Shown piece by piece: positions 43,932-50,690 of a DNA stretch of 64,000 bases. The notes below the pieces were generated by a model, which saw only the letters and a program-made list of their open reading frames with translations, was not told where the DNA came from and did not search any database. Where the stretch lies: the NCBI RefSeq assembly GCF_900129775.1, contig NZ_FQWV01000003.1, forward strand, positions 1 through 64,000. Direction: 5' to 3'. The translations under genes were made by a program, and so were the position numbers. The DNA is from Halobaculum gomorrense. GTDB taxonomy: Archaea > Halobacteriota > Halobacteria > Halobacteriales > Haloferacaceae. Position 1 is the stretch's first letter. Each line of letters opens with the position of its first letter.

Positions 43932-44141
43932 ATGGAAACGAACGTCGGCTCCACTGACACGCTCGTGCGGATCGTCGTCGGCGCGCTCGCGGGCGCCGTC
44001 TCGCTGGCGGGACTCGCCGGCGCGCTGGAGGTGCAGGGCGTCGTGTCGCTCGTGCTCGGGATCGTCGCAGCCCTCATGCTCGGGACCGCGTTCACGAGCA
44101 AGTGCGCGCTGTACTCTGTGCTCGGCGTCAGCACGCGCTGA
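43932..44141 (+). CDS. DUF2892/YgaP-like membrane protein
   Basis: 69 aa. METNVGSTDTLVRIVVGALAGAVSLAGL then VVSLVLGIVAALMLGTAF and SKCALYSVLGVSTR. Two membrane helices with the conserved NVGxxDrxvRivlG start and the CplYxllGist end, as in the membrane part of the rhodanese YgaP. The single Cys at the end may handle sulfane sulfur with the neighbouring sulfurtransferases. A TATA box is present at about -24. Confidence 0.9.
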   Translation: METNVGSTDTLVRIVVGALAGAVSLAGLAGALEVQGVVSLVLGIVAALMLGTAFTSKCALYSVLGVSTR

Positions 44142-44286
44142 AACGCCGCGCCCGGTCACGGGCTCCGTCATCCGGTACGAACGCCGTCACACGTCGAGAG
44201 CCCGGCCGGCGGTCAGCGGCACACGCGCCCGTACTGATGAGGGACGCGGGGAACGGAGTCAGCGAGAGAAAGGGCCGAGTGACGGC

Positions 44287-44676
44287 TCAGAACGTGAAGA
44301 CCTGGTCCGCGTCCTCAGCCGCTTCGAGGAAGGTGACAGCGCCGGCGAACTTCGTCGTCACGTCGTCGTCGATCGCCTCGCGGTCCCACTGGAGCATGTC
44401 CAGCGTGGTCGTACACGCGACCGACGTGACCGCGTCGCCGCCGTCAGCGATCAGCTGGTCCAGCATGTCGTAGGGGTTCGGCATCCCCTCGTCCAGAAGC
44501 GGCCGGATGGACGAGAGGTCCGTTTCCCCCTCGGTCAGGTGAGTCAGCCCGTCGAAGGTGAAGTACAGGAACACGTCGGTGTCCATCGTGAGCGCGACGT
44601 GGCCGAGGTTGGTGGCCATCGCGAGGCTCTTGGGGTCGTCGCTGGAGACGATGATCCCGATCTCGTCCATGCTCAT
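44287..44676 (-). CDS. DsrE-family sulfur-relay protein
   Basis: 129 aa. MSMDEIGIIVSSDDPKSLAMATNLGHVAL with FLYFTFDGLTHLTEG and a Cys in SVACTTTLDML. DsrE/F-like fold: small alpha/beta proteins that accept sulfur on a Cys. It follows tusA (stop to start 2 nt apart), so TusA to DsrE transfer is likely. The second, later pair tusA2-dsrE2 shows the same order. Confidence 0.88.
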   Translation of the reverse strand: MSMDEIGIIVSSDDPKSLAMATNLGHVALTMDTDVFLYFTFDGLTHLTEGETDLSSIRPLLDEGMPNPYDMLDQLIADGGDAVTSVACTTTLDMLQWDREAIDDDVTTKFAGAVTFLEAAEDADQVFTF

Positions 44677-44678
44677 AC

Positions 44679-44924
44679 TCACTTCTCCTTGCGGACGTAG
44701 TGCGTGAACACGTCGTCGCCCTCCTCCTGTTCGAGCAGGTTGACGCCGTCGGTGCCGGACGCCCACCCGTCGATGTCGCTCACGCTGCCGGGGTCGGTCG
44801 CGACGACCTCCAGTACCTCGCCGGCGGCGAGGTCGTCTATCGCGCCCTTCGTCTTCACGATGGGCATCGGGCAGCTCAGTCCTTTCACGTCGAGCGTCTC
44901 GGTGATGTCGATTTCAGTGCTCAT
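44679..44924 (-). CDS. tusA: TusA-like sulfur carrier protein
   Basis: 81 aa from ATG 44924. TETLDVKGLSCPMPIVKTKGAI contains the sulfur-carrying Cys18 in CPMP, and the rest is the two-layer alpha/beta TusA fold. Delivers persulfide sulfur to partner proteins. First gene of the tusA-dsrE unit; preceded by the shared AGTATTGGGTAAT element. A paralogue with the same sequence style is at 48660-48905. Confidence 0.94.
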   Translation of the reverse strand: MSTEIDITETLDVKGLSCPMPIVKTKGAIDDLAAGEVLEVVATDPGSVSDIDGWASGTDGVNLLEQEEGDDVFTHYVRKEK

Positions 44925-44944
44925 GGGCAATATCGCTTGTATGC

Positions 44945-44957
44945 ATTACCCAATACT
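44945..44957 (-). promoter_or_regulatory. Shared sulfur-operon element, copy 1
   Basis: On the minus strand reads AGTATTGGGTAAT, starting 33 bp before the tusA ATG. It matches the copies ahead of the MBL/YeeE operon and tusA2 at 11 or 12 of 13 positions. Confidence 0.5.
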
Positions 44958-45089
44958 GTGTGGCCACTCTTTAATCTTGCTCATATATCCCAAGACTATT
45001 GCGCGGGCGCCGTCGCTCGGGAGGAGATCCATGGCGACCTCTGTTGGGGCAGTCTGTCACCCGACCGGGGGGAATGGCGAGTCTCGCGC

Positions 45090-45500
45090 TTACGCGTACT
45101 GCTGGACCAGCGAGACGAGCTGGTCCTTCTGGCGGACACCCACCATCTGCTCGACCTGTTCACCGTCCGCAAACAGGTACATCGTCGGGACGCCCTGCAC
45201 GCGGTACTGCTGTGCGAGGCGCTGCTGGGCGTCGACGTCGACCTTCGCGACCGTCGCGTCGGTCTCGGCGGCGATCTCGTTCACGATGGGTTCGAGCATC
45301 TTGCAGGGACCACACCAGTCGGCGTAGAAGTCCGTGAGGACGACGCCGCCCTCGTCGACGAGATCCTGGAGGTGCTCGGCGCTCTCGACGTGGACCGGCT
45401 CGCTGCGGTCGGAGGCGGTCTCCTCCTCGGCGCCCTCGCCGCTGAGCTTGTTCTTGAGTTCCTCCGCGTTCTGCTCTCGGATCTGATCTCGTTCGCTCAT
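45090..45500 (-). CDS. Thioredoxin
   Basis: 136 aa from ATG 45500. The thioredoxin domain (about 40-136) has DFYADWCGPCKMLEPI with redox Cys63 and Cys66 and the cis-Pro in GVPTMYLF. The N-terminal 35 residues are charged and disordered (QIREQNAEELKNKL), a feature of many haloarchaeal thioredoxins. Single gene. AT-rich TATA-like ATATATTG lies on the minus strand at about 45550-45557. Its sulfur neighbours suggest reduction of protein persulfides. Confidence 0.95.
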   Translation of the reverse strand: MSERDQIREQNAEELKNKLSGEGAEEETASDRSEPVHVESAEHLQDLVDEGGVVLTDFYADWCGPCKMLEPIVNEIAAETDATVAKVDVDAQQRLAQQYRVQGVPTMYLFADGEQVEQMVGVRQKDQLVSLVQQYA

Positions 45501-45679
45501 CACCCCCTGCTACGAGTGGCTCGGACATAATAGTTTTGTAAATAGTGTACAATATATAGAGTCACGTCACACCACACTACTCTACCCTATCTCACCCCAC
45601 CCACCGAAGACTGCGGGTGTCCGGTCCGTGCCGCTCCGCGATGGAGTGACTTAGGAGGTTCGAGGACGAAGCAGTGGTC

Positions 45680-45943
45680 ATGCCGACAGCCGTCCTCGTC
45701 CACTGTGAAGACTGTTCCTACGAGGAGACGTTCGACTCGCTTCGGGCCGCGCGGATGGCGGTGGACGACCACGAGCGTGCGACGGCTCACGGCCTCGACT
45801 GGTACATCGGCGGGCTCTCGGGCGGCGTCGAGCGGGCAGCCGCCGACGCGGGCGTGTGCGGTCGAGAGGGCTGTGCGAATCCCGACTCGCCGCTGTTGGA
45901 CCGCGAAGCCGCGCGCTCGACCGGCGGTTCGTCGACGAAGTGA
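45680..45943 (+). CDS. Small haloarchaeal protein with Cys pairs
   Basis: 87 aa from ATG 45680. Begins PTAVLVHCEDCSYEETFDSLRAARMAVDDHERATAH; CxxC and a later CGREGC pair suggest a metal-binding ribbon. The helix with DDHERATAHGL is seen in short haloarchaeal zinc-finger proteins (DUF7542-like). Function unknown. Divergent from thioredoxin. Confidence 0.75.
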   Translation: MPTAVLVHCEDCSYEETFDSLRAARMAVDDHERATAHGLDWYIGGLSGGVERAAADAGVCGREGCANPDSPLLDREAARSTGGSSTK

Positions 45944-46246
45944 GAGCGACGGTGCACTACGCTTCAGAGGTCCGAGACCTCCGTCTCTTCGAGTAGGTGT
46001 CGTCGTCCCGTAGGGCGACGGTCCGGCTGTTTACGGTCACAGGCCGCGACCGAGTCGTTCGCGCCGGTGTACCGAACAGCGCCGAGTCCGGCCGTTCGCC
46101 GGACCAGCGGGAGCCGAGACGGTCCGGGACACGCGGCAGTGATCGAGCGACTGGAGGCCGCAAACGGACTGGTTTTGCGGACCAGTTCGTGGATGTGGAC
46201 GAGGCGCTTCGGCGAGCGTTCGCTGCCGCGGGGTAAGCGAGCGGTT
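45944..46246. other. Intergenic region, nothing recognised
   Basis: 303 bp between convergent genes. Open frames on the minus strand are Arg-rich and look like antisense artefacts. No clear hairpin found. Confidence 0.4.
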
Positions 46247-46711
46247 TCAGTCCGCACCGGCGGGCGACGCGTCGCTCGCGTCGGCGCGGCTGCGCCACAG
46301 CCCCTGGGCGTACGCCCCGATGAACATCCCGGCGATCGCCCACAGGATCGTGAGATTGCCGACGCCGAGGCTGGCGTACGCGGCCCCCGGGCAGATCCCG
46401 GATAACCCCCACCCGACGCCGAAGACGCCGCCGCCGACGAGCACCTGATTGTCGAACGGCTTCAGCCGCCGTTCGAAGTTCCGGTTCGTCAGCGGCGGCC
46501 GCTCGAGCAGTTTCGGCGCGAGGAAGTACACCACGCCGGTGACGAGCGCGCCGCCGAACATGACGAACGGGAGGCCGAGGTCGTCGAACTGGAGGAAGTC
46601 CAGCACGACCTCCGGCCGCGCCATGTGGCTGTACCCGAGCCCGAACCCGAAGATCAGGCCGCCGACAGCGATCAGCGGCATGAACAGCGGGTGGCGGTCG
46701 GAGCCGGCCAT
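46247..46711 (-). CDS. YeeE/YedE family transporter subunit (second half)
   Basis: 154 aa from ATG 46711. Four helices: PLIAVGGLIFGFGLGYSHMA, LPFVMFGGALVTGVVYFLAP, QVLVGGGVFGVGWGLSGICPGAAYASLG and LTILWAIAGMFIGAYAQG. The Cys in SGICPGAA belongs to the thiosulfate/sulfur-transfer motif. With the upstream partner it makes the two halves of a YeeE-type thiosulfate transporter. The start codon overlaps the preceding gene's stop. Confidence 0.92.
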   Translation of the reverse strand: MAGSDRHPLFMPLIAVGGLIFGFGLGYSHMARPEVVLDFLQFDDLGLPFVMFGGALVTGVVYFLAPKLLERPPLTNRNFERRLKPFDNQVLVGGGVFGVGWGLSGICPGAAYASLGVGNLTILWAIAGMFIGAYAQGLWRSRADASDASPAGAD

Positions 46712-47205
46712 TACGGGCTCACCCCCAGGGCGGCGACGAGCTGTGCGGTGCCGATCGCGACCAGCAGGAACGTCGCGACGCCGACGAGCGACGTTCGCGA
46801 GGCCGATCCGACGCCGCAGATCCCGTGCCCAGAGGTACAGCCCTTTCCGACGCGGGTTCCGACGCCGACCAAAATCCCGCCGACGAACAGGCGCCACACC
46901 TGCACGTCGGTGGAGTACTGGAAGGCGTCGCCGAGGGTCGCTGAGTATATCGCCGCCCCCGCGATGATGCTCGCGGTGAACACCAGCCGCCAGTCACGCG
47001 AGGAGACGTACTGCTGGAACCGCAACCGTCCCGAGACGTACGACAGCGTCGACTCGAGGAACGTGCTCGCACCGGCGCTGATCCCCGTGCCGAGGTAGAT
47101 GATGCTGGCGCCAAGCCCGACGAACAGGCCGCCGATGGCGTATCGGCTGATCCCGTTCGGGAAGTACTCGGCGAACACTTGTAGGAGAACTGGATCGAGT
47201 ACCAT
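46711..47205 (-). CDS. YeeE/YedE family transporter subunit (first half)
   Basis: 164 aa. Begins MVLDPVLLQVFAEYFPNGIS; helices at about 20-40, 72-90, 108-125 and 140-160. Cysteine-containing motif VGKGCTSGHGICGVGSASRTS is the YeeE/YedE sulfur-relay loop. The two-gene form matches COG2391 pairs in other archaea and bacteria. Stops on the ATG of the other half and lies 12 nt after the MBL-rhodanese gene, so all three form one operon. Confidence 0.93.
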   Translation of the reverse strand: MVLDPVLLQVFAEYFPNGISRYAIGGLFVGLGASIIYLGTGISAGASTFLESTLSYVSGRLRFQQYVSSRDWRLVFTASIIAGAAIYSATLGDAFQYSTDVQVWRLFVGGILVGVGTRVGKGCTSGHGICGVGSASRTSLVGVATFLLVAIGTAQLVAALGVSP

Positions 47206-47217
47206 TGTGTATGGTCG

Positions 47218-48411
47218 TTAGTCGTCGGCCAGGGACTCCTGGCTTGCGGCGCAGTTGTTGGGGCCGAGTTCGAGGGTGAATGCCTCCTCGTCGTCGGCGC
47301 TCTGCTGGCCGAGGTTCGTCGCGATGATGTCCTCGTAGTTCGCCGGACGAGGCGGCATGTCAGCCAGCACCGTCTCGACGAAGTCGTCCTTGTCGTAGCT
47401 GAGCGCGTCCATGCGCTGCCTCAGGTCGCCGATGGGCGCCGTGTAGGTGCCGTCCTCCGCGGGAACCGCGGCGTCGCTGAAGTGCGCGCCGCCGATGAGC
47501 GTGTCGTCCGGCAGCGTCAGCACGCGGTTTTGCAGCGTGTCGTACAGCTGTTCGGCGGCCTCGGGAGCGCCGTCATCGCCCTCCTCGAGGTCGGGTCGGG
47601 CGACGCTCTCGACGAACAGGCCGTCGCCGGTCGCGAGCAGGCTGCCGCCGAGGAGGTAAGAGGTCATGCCGCTGGTGTGCCCGGGCGTGTACACGGTCTC
47701 GATCGTGGCGTCGCCGACCGCGAACTCGTCGCCGTCCGCGGCCTGCGTCAGGTCGTCCGCGTAGGTGACCCCGCGGTCGACCGCGGGCGCGGGGATGACG
47801 CCCTCGACGCCCTCCTCGTCGAGCGCGCGGACGCCGGAGATGTGGTCGGCGTGGATGTGGGTGTCGAGGGCGTAGGTGAGGTCGGCGCCGAACTTCTCGG
47901 CGTCGTCGAGGTAGCGGTCGGTGAACGCACGGAGGGGGTCGACAACGGCCGCCTCGTCCCCGTCGACGAGCAGGTAGCCGAGACAGCCGGAAGAGGGCCG
48001 CTGGTACTGATACAGCGTTCCCTCGCCGTCGTAGTTCGTGATCGCCTCGCGCTCGTAGATGCGCGCCCAGCCGTTCATCCCGTCCTCCAGGTGGTTCACG
48101 TCGTACCCGAGGTCGAGGAGCGTCCCGGCGACGTACTCGCTGGCGCCGCCTTTCGCACAGAGGACAGTCACCTCACGGTCGTCGGGGATCCGGTTGAGGA
48201 CATCCTCGTCGATGTCGTCCTCGAGGAACTCGAAGTACGGGACGTTGATCGACTCGACGGTCTCGCCGTCGATCTTCCACTCCTCGTAGTCTGAGGCCAT
48301 CCGCGTGTCCAGCAGCGTGACCGCCTCGCCGGCGTCGATCCGCCGCTTAAGCGACTCCGGAGAGATGGTGCCGGCGTCCGCGTCGGGCGTCGGGAAATCG
48401 TCGGGGTTCAT
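47218..48411 (-). CDS. Rhodanese + metallo-beta-lactamase fusion (persulfide dioxygenase-like)
   Basis: 397 aa from ATG 48411. An N-terminal rhodanese domain (about 18-122) has active Cys85 in VTVLCAKGGASEYV. The MBL domain (about 130-380) has THIHADHISG, YTPGHTSGM and ATGDGLFVE, plus GAHFSDA. This is the ETHE1/BLH-like domain set, but with the rhodanese first. Such enzymes oxidise persulfides to sulfite, which TauE or YeeE neighbours might move. The upstream copy of the shared element begins about 59 bp before the start. An extra in-frame ATG 9 nt upstream (MHI) is less likely. Confidence 0.93.
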   Translation of the reverse strand: MNPDDFPTPDADAGTISPESLKRRIDAGEAVTLLDTRMASDYEEWKIDGETVESINVPYFEFLEDDIDEDVLNRIPDDREVTVLCAKGGASEYVAGTLLDLGYDVNHLEDGMNGWARIYEREAITNYDGEGTLYQYQRPSSGCLGYLLVDGDEAAVVDPLRAFTDRYLDDAEKFGADLTYALDTHIHADHISGVRALDEEGVEGVIPAPAVDRGVTYADDLTQAADGDEFAVGDATIETVYTPGHTSGMTSYLLGGSLLATGDGLFVESVARPDLEEGDDGAPEAAEQLYDTLQNRVLTLPDDTLIGGAHFSDAAVPAEDGTYTAPIGDLRQRMDALSYDKDDFVETVLADMPPRPANYEDIIATNLGQQSADDEEAFTLELGPNNCAASQESLADD

Positions 48412-48469
48412 TATGTGCACCGCTTCGTATCCGCGGCTCGCACATAAGCGTTCGGATAGAAGTTCCCAT

Positions 48470-48482
48470 AATACACAATACT
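48470..48482 (-). promoter_or_regulatory. Shared sulfur-operon element, copy 2
   Basis: Minus strand AGTATTGTGTATT, 59 to 71 bp before the MBL gene start. One change (A to T) against the AGTATTGNGTAAT of the other copies. Confidence 0.45.
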
Positions 48483-48615
48483 AAATCGACGGAAGCGGCG
48501 GAACCTGTCGCGATCCTTCATTCGCATTTTATCGCCATATTCGCACGACGATAAGCAGTAAGCGGGACTGACACACGCCAAGATAAGGAACCGATATGAT
48601 TTTATATTGCTCATT

Positions 48616-48628
48616 AGTATTGCGTAAT
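48616..48628 (+). promoter_or_regulatory. Shared sulfur-operon element, copy 3
   Basis: Plus strand AGTATTGCGTAAT, 32 bp before the proposed tusA2 start at 48660. A TTTTATATT box lies just upstream (about 48598-48607), fitting a TATA element ahead of an overlapping operator. Confidence 0.5.
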
Positions 48629-48659
48629 AATTCCAATACATAACCAGAGTGATCAACCA

Positions 48660-48905
48660 ATAAGCGACACATTCGATATCACCGAGACGCTCGACGTGAA
48701 CGGCGAACCGTGCCCGATGCCGGTCGTGAAGACGAAGTCCGCCGTCGACAGCCTCAGCGAGGAGGCGGTCCTCGAGGTCGTCGCGACCGACCCCGGCAGC
48801 GTGAGCGACATCGACGGGTGGGCGTCCGGCACCGACGGCGTCGACCTGCTCGATCAGGCCGAGGACGGCGACGAATTCAAGCACTACATCCAAAAGACCG
48901 CGTAA
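48660..48905 (+). CDS. tusA: TusA-like sulfur carrier protein, probable ATA start
   Basis: Comparison with the paralogue at 44679-44924 shows that the protein begins SDTFDITETLDVNGEPCPMP (paralogue STEIDITETLDVKGLSCPMP). The codon before this Ser is ATA at 48660, not ATG. The first standard start in frame is GTG 48696, which would drop the first strand (12 residues). Either ATA is used or the start is mutated. The rest is an intact 81-aa TusA with its sulfur Cys in CPMP and a following dsrE gene 1 nt after the stop. Confidence 0.8.
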   Translation: MSDTFDITETLDVNGEPCPMPVVKTKSAVDSLSEEAVLEVVATDPGSVSDIDGWASGTDGVDLLDQAEDGDEFKHYIQKTA

Positions 48906-48906
48906 G

Positions 48907-49494
48907 ATGAGCGCCGATACTCCCACAAATCCGTCCGACGGCGACGCCGAGGCGATGACCGAGACAGAGCTTCGCGATCGCGTCGAAGAACTCGAGGACT
49001 CGGTCGCGCAGCTCAAGGCCGACGCCGCCGCCGGCCAGAAGAAGATGACCATCATCGCCACCAAGGGCACCTTCGACATGGCGTACCCGCCGCTCATCCC
49101 GGCGTCGACTGCGGCCGCCTTCGGCTGGGAAGTCGTCGTGTTCCACACCTTCTGGGGGCTGGACATCCTCCACGAGGAGAAGTCCAAGAACCTCCAGCTG
49201 TCGGCCGTCGGCAACCCGAACATGCCGATGCCGAACGCGCTGGCGGCGCTGCCCGGAATGGACCGGATGGCGACGAGGATGATGGAGAAGCGCATCGACG
49301 ACAACGGCACCGCCACCGTCGAGGAACTCATCGATGTCTCGCTCGATCAGGGCGTTGAGCTTCAGGCGTGTCAGATGACCATCGAGCTGATGGACTACGA
49401 CGACGACGACTTCTACGACGACGTCGTCACCGGCGTCGGCGCGGCCACCGCGCTCCAACACATGACCGAGTCTGACGTCCAACTGCTCGTTTGA
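48907..49494 (+). CDS. DsrE/DsrF/DrsH-like sulfur protein
   Basis: 195 aa. A coiled-coil N-terminus (TETELRDRVEELEDSVAQLKAD) is followed by a DsrE-like domain: KKMTIIATKGTFDMAYPPLI, AAFGWEVVVFHTFWGLDIL, NPNMPMPNALAALPGMDRM and LDQGVELQACQMTIELM (Cys acceptor site). This class (DUF1864/DsrEFH-type peroxiredoxin-like family) works with TusA. Starts directly after tusA2. Same pairing as in the first unit, though this DsrE protein is longer. Confidence 0.92.
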   Translation: MSADTPTNPSDGDAEAMTETELRDRVEELEDSVAQLKADAAAGQKKMTIIATKGTFDMAYPPLIPASTAAAFGWEVVVFHTFWGLDILHEEKSKNLQLSAVGNPNMPMPNALAALPGMDRMATRMMEKRIDDNGTATVEELIDVSLDQGVELQACQMTIELMDYDDDDFYDDVVTGVGAATALQHMTESDVQLLV

Positions 49495-49936
49495 GCCCGT
49501 TCGAGTAGCCGAGGTTTCGGTCTCAAGCTCCCGTAGGACCGTCAGTGGACGCCGTTCAAGCTGTACTCGACGGCGCGTTCGACGTGGAGTGCGGTCGTAT
49601 CGAACAGGGAGAACTCCGGGCGGTCGGTCTGATCGACGAAGTGTCCGATCACAGTACGGCCGAGGACGACGCCTTTGGCGCCTCTACCGGCGATTTCGTC
49701 GATCACTCGGAGGCACGCCGCACCGACTCGTCGCGGAACGTCCGTCGCCGCGGGGACGACGGGAACAACGGAACCGGGCGACTCTCAACTGTTGAGACCG
49801 AACCCACTGTGTTGCCCGATCTCGCTCGATCCCCATCGCGACACGACGCGCTCGATGGGCCTGTGCATCCCGCACAGAACTCCGTACTGCCGCAATCATC
49901 TCGGCGGAACTGGACGGCTGGCGGCAGCGTAAGCCG
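49495..49936. other. Intergenic region with gene remnant
   Basis: 442 bp. No intact gene. Its left part contains the racemase remnant (49542-49720). The plus-strand frame at 49545-50030 is antisense to that remnant. Confidence 0.5.
49542..49720 (-). pseudogene. Aspartate/glutamate racemase C-terminal remnant
   Basis: A short minus-strand frame reads RVIDEIAGRGAKGVVLGRTV, IGHFVDQTDRPEFSLFDTTA and LHVERAVEYSLNGVH, then TGA (49542-49544). This fits the last third of Asp/Glu racemases (RGADGVVLGCTE...LFDTT..HAERAV). The second catalytic Cys is Arg (LGRT), and the upstream part is in different frames and not recognisable. A dead gene fragment. Confidence 0.6.
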
Positions 49937-50359
49937 TCAGCGCGTGGTCGTAGTGGCGGTCGCTTCGGGCTCACGGCGCGCTTTCGTCCATCCGCCCGCT
50001 GCGCCCGCTGCGGCGCCGGGAACGGCCTGAACGATCAGCGTGGCCACGGTGGCGACGAGCGTGACGGCCATCTGGATGAGTCCCTCGGCGAGCGCTTGGA
50101 CGAGCAGCACCAGTGCCAGCACCACGACCGCGCCGATGATGGTCGCCAAGCCGCCGTGGATGGCGCCGTCGGTCGCGCCGGAGACCATGTACCCGGCGAC
50201 GAAGCCGCCGATCAGGCTCGGGACTGCGAGCAACAGCAGCGAACTCCCGGTCAGCGGCGTCACGAACGACAGCACGATGCTCAACCCCAGCGCGACCGCG
50301 AACCCTGTCAGCACTGCGTACCAGTCTACCTTCGTACGCCGCGGATCAAGGCGATCCAA
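49937..50359 (-). CDS. DUF5518-like four-helix membrane protein
   Basis: 140 aa if TTG 50359 is the start (DRLDPRRTKVDWYAVLTGF). Four helices: about 13-35, 40-60, 65-95 and 100-125. Pattern VPSLIGGFVAGYMVSGATDGAIHGGLATIIGAVVVL is typical of haloarchaeal DUF5518 membrane proteins. The start is uncertain because no ATG occurs in frame before the stop. Function unknown. Confidence 0.7.
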   Translation of the reverse strand: MDRLDPRRTKVDWYAVLTGFAVALGLSIVLSFVTPLTGSSLLLLAVPSLIGGFVAGYMVSGATDGAIHGGLATIIGAVVVLALVLLVQALAEGLIQMAVTLVATVATLIVQAVPGAAAGAAGGWTKARREPEATATTTTR

Positions 50360-50690
50360 GCGGTTAGTTCGGCTGTCACTGTGTCGACGGTAAGCCGTCG
50401 CCTTAGCTACGGATGGCTCGGTGGCGCCGACACTGCACGCCCGGCCCAATCGGCGTCGGGTCGGGGTTCTCCGGCGTCGGGTCCGAGTTCCCGCGTTACT
50501 TTCTGGCTGCGAGCACCTGCGCTGGACTGCTCCTGTTGTCCGGTATTCGGGGTAGCCAGTGCGTACTCGCCGGCCCAATTCTCACCCGGAGCCACTCGAC
50601 GGAACGAACGGGGTCATTTCCTCTCGACTCTCAGATCCGAAAAATGCAGTCAACTGTTTTATACATGTGCCCGTGTGTGGCTGGTAATAC
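50360..50690. other. Intergenic region with promoter of the tubulin-like cluster
   Basis: 331 bp without a supported gene. TTTATA at 50658-50663 lies about 28 bp ahead of the ATG at 50691, the spacing of a haloarchaeal TATA box for a leaderless message. Confidence 0.5.
50658..50663 (+). promoter_or_regulatory. TATA box of the tubulin-like cluster
   Basis: TTTATA, preceded by the A-rich GATCCGAAAAATGCAGTCAA (BRE-like purines), with ATG 50691 about 28 bp downstream. No Shine-Dalgarno, so a leaderless mRNA is probable. Confidence 0.5.

Noticed and set aside
45957..46412. 151-aa minus-strand frame overlapping YeeE
   Set aside because: Overlaps the clear YeeE half in another frame and is Arg-rich.
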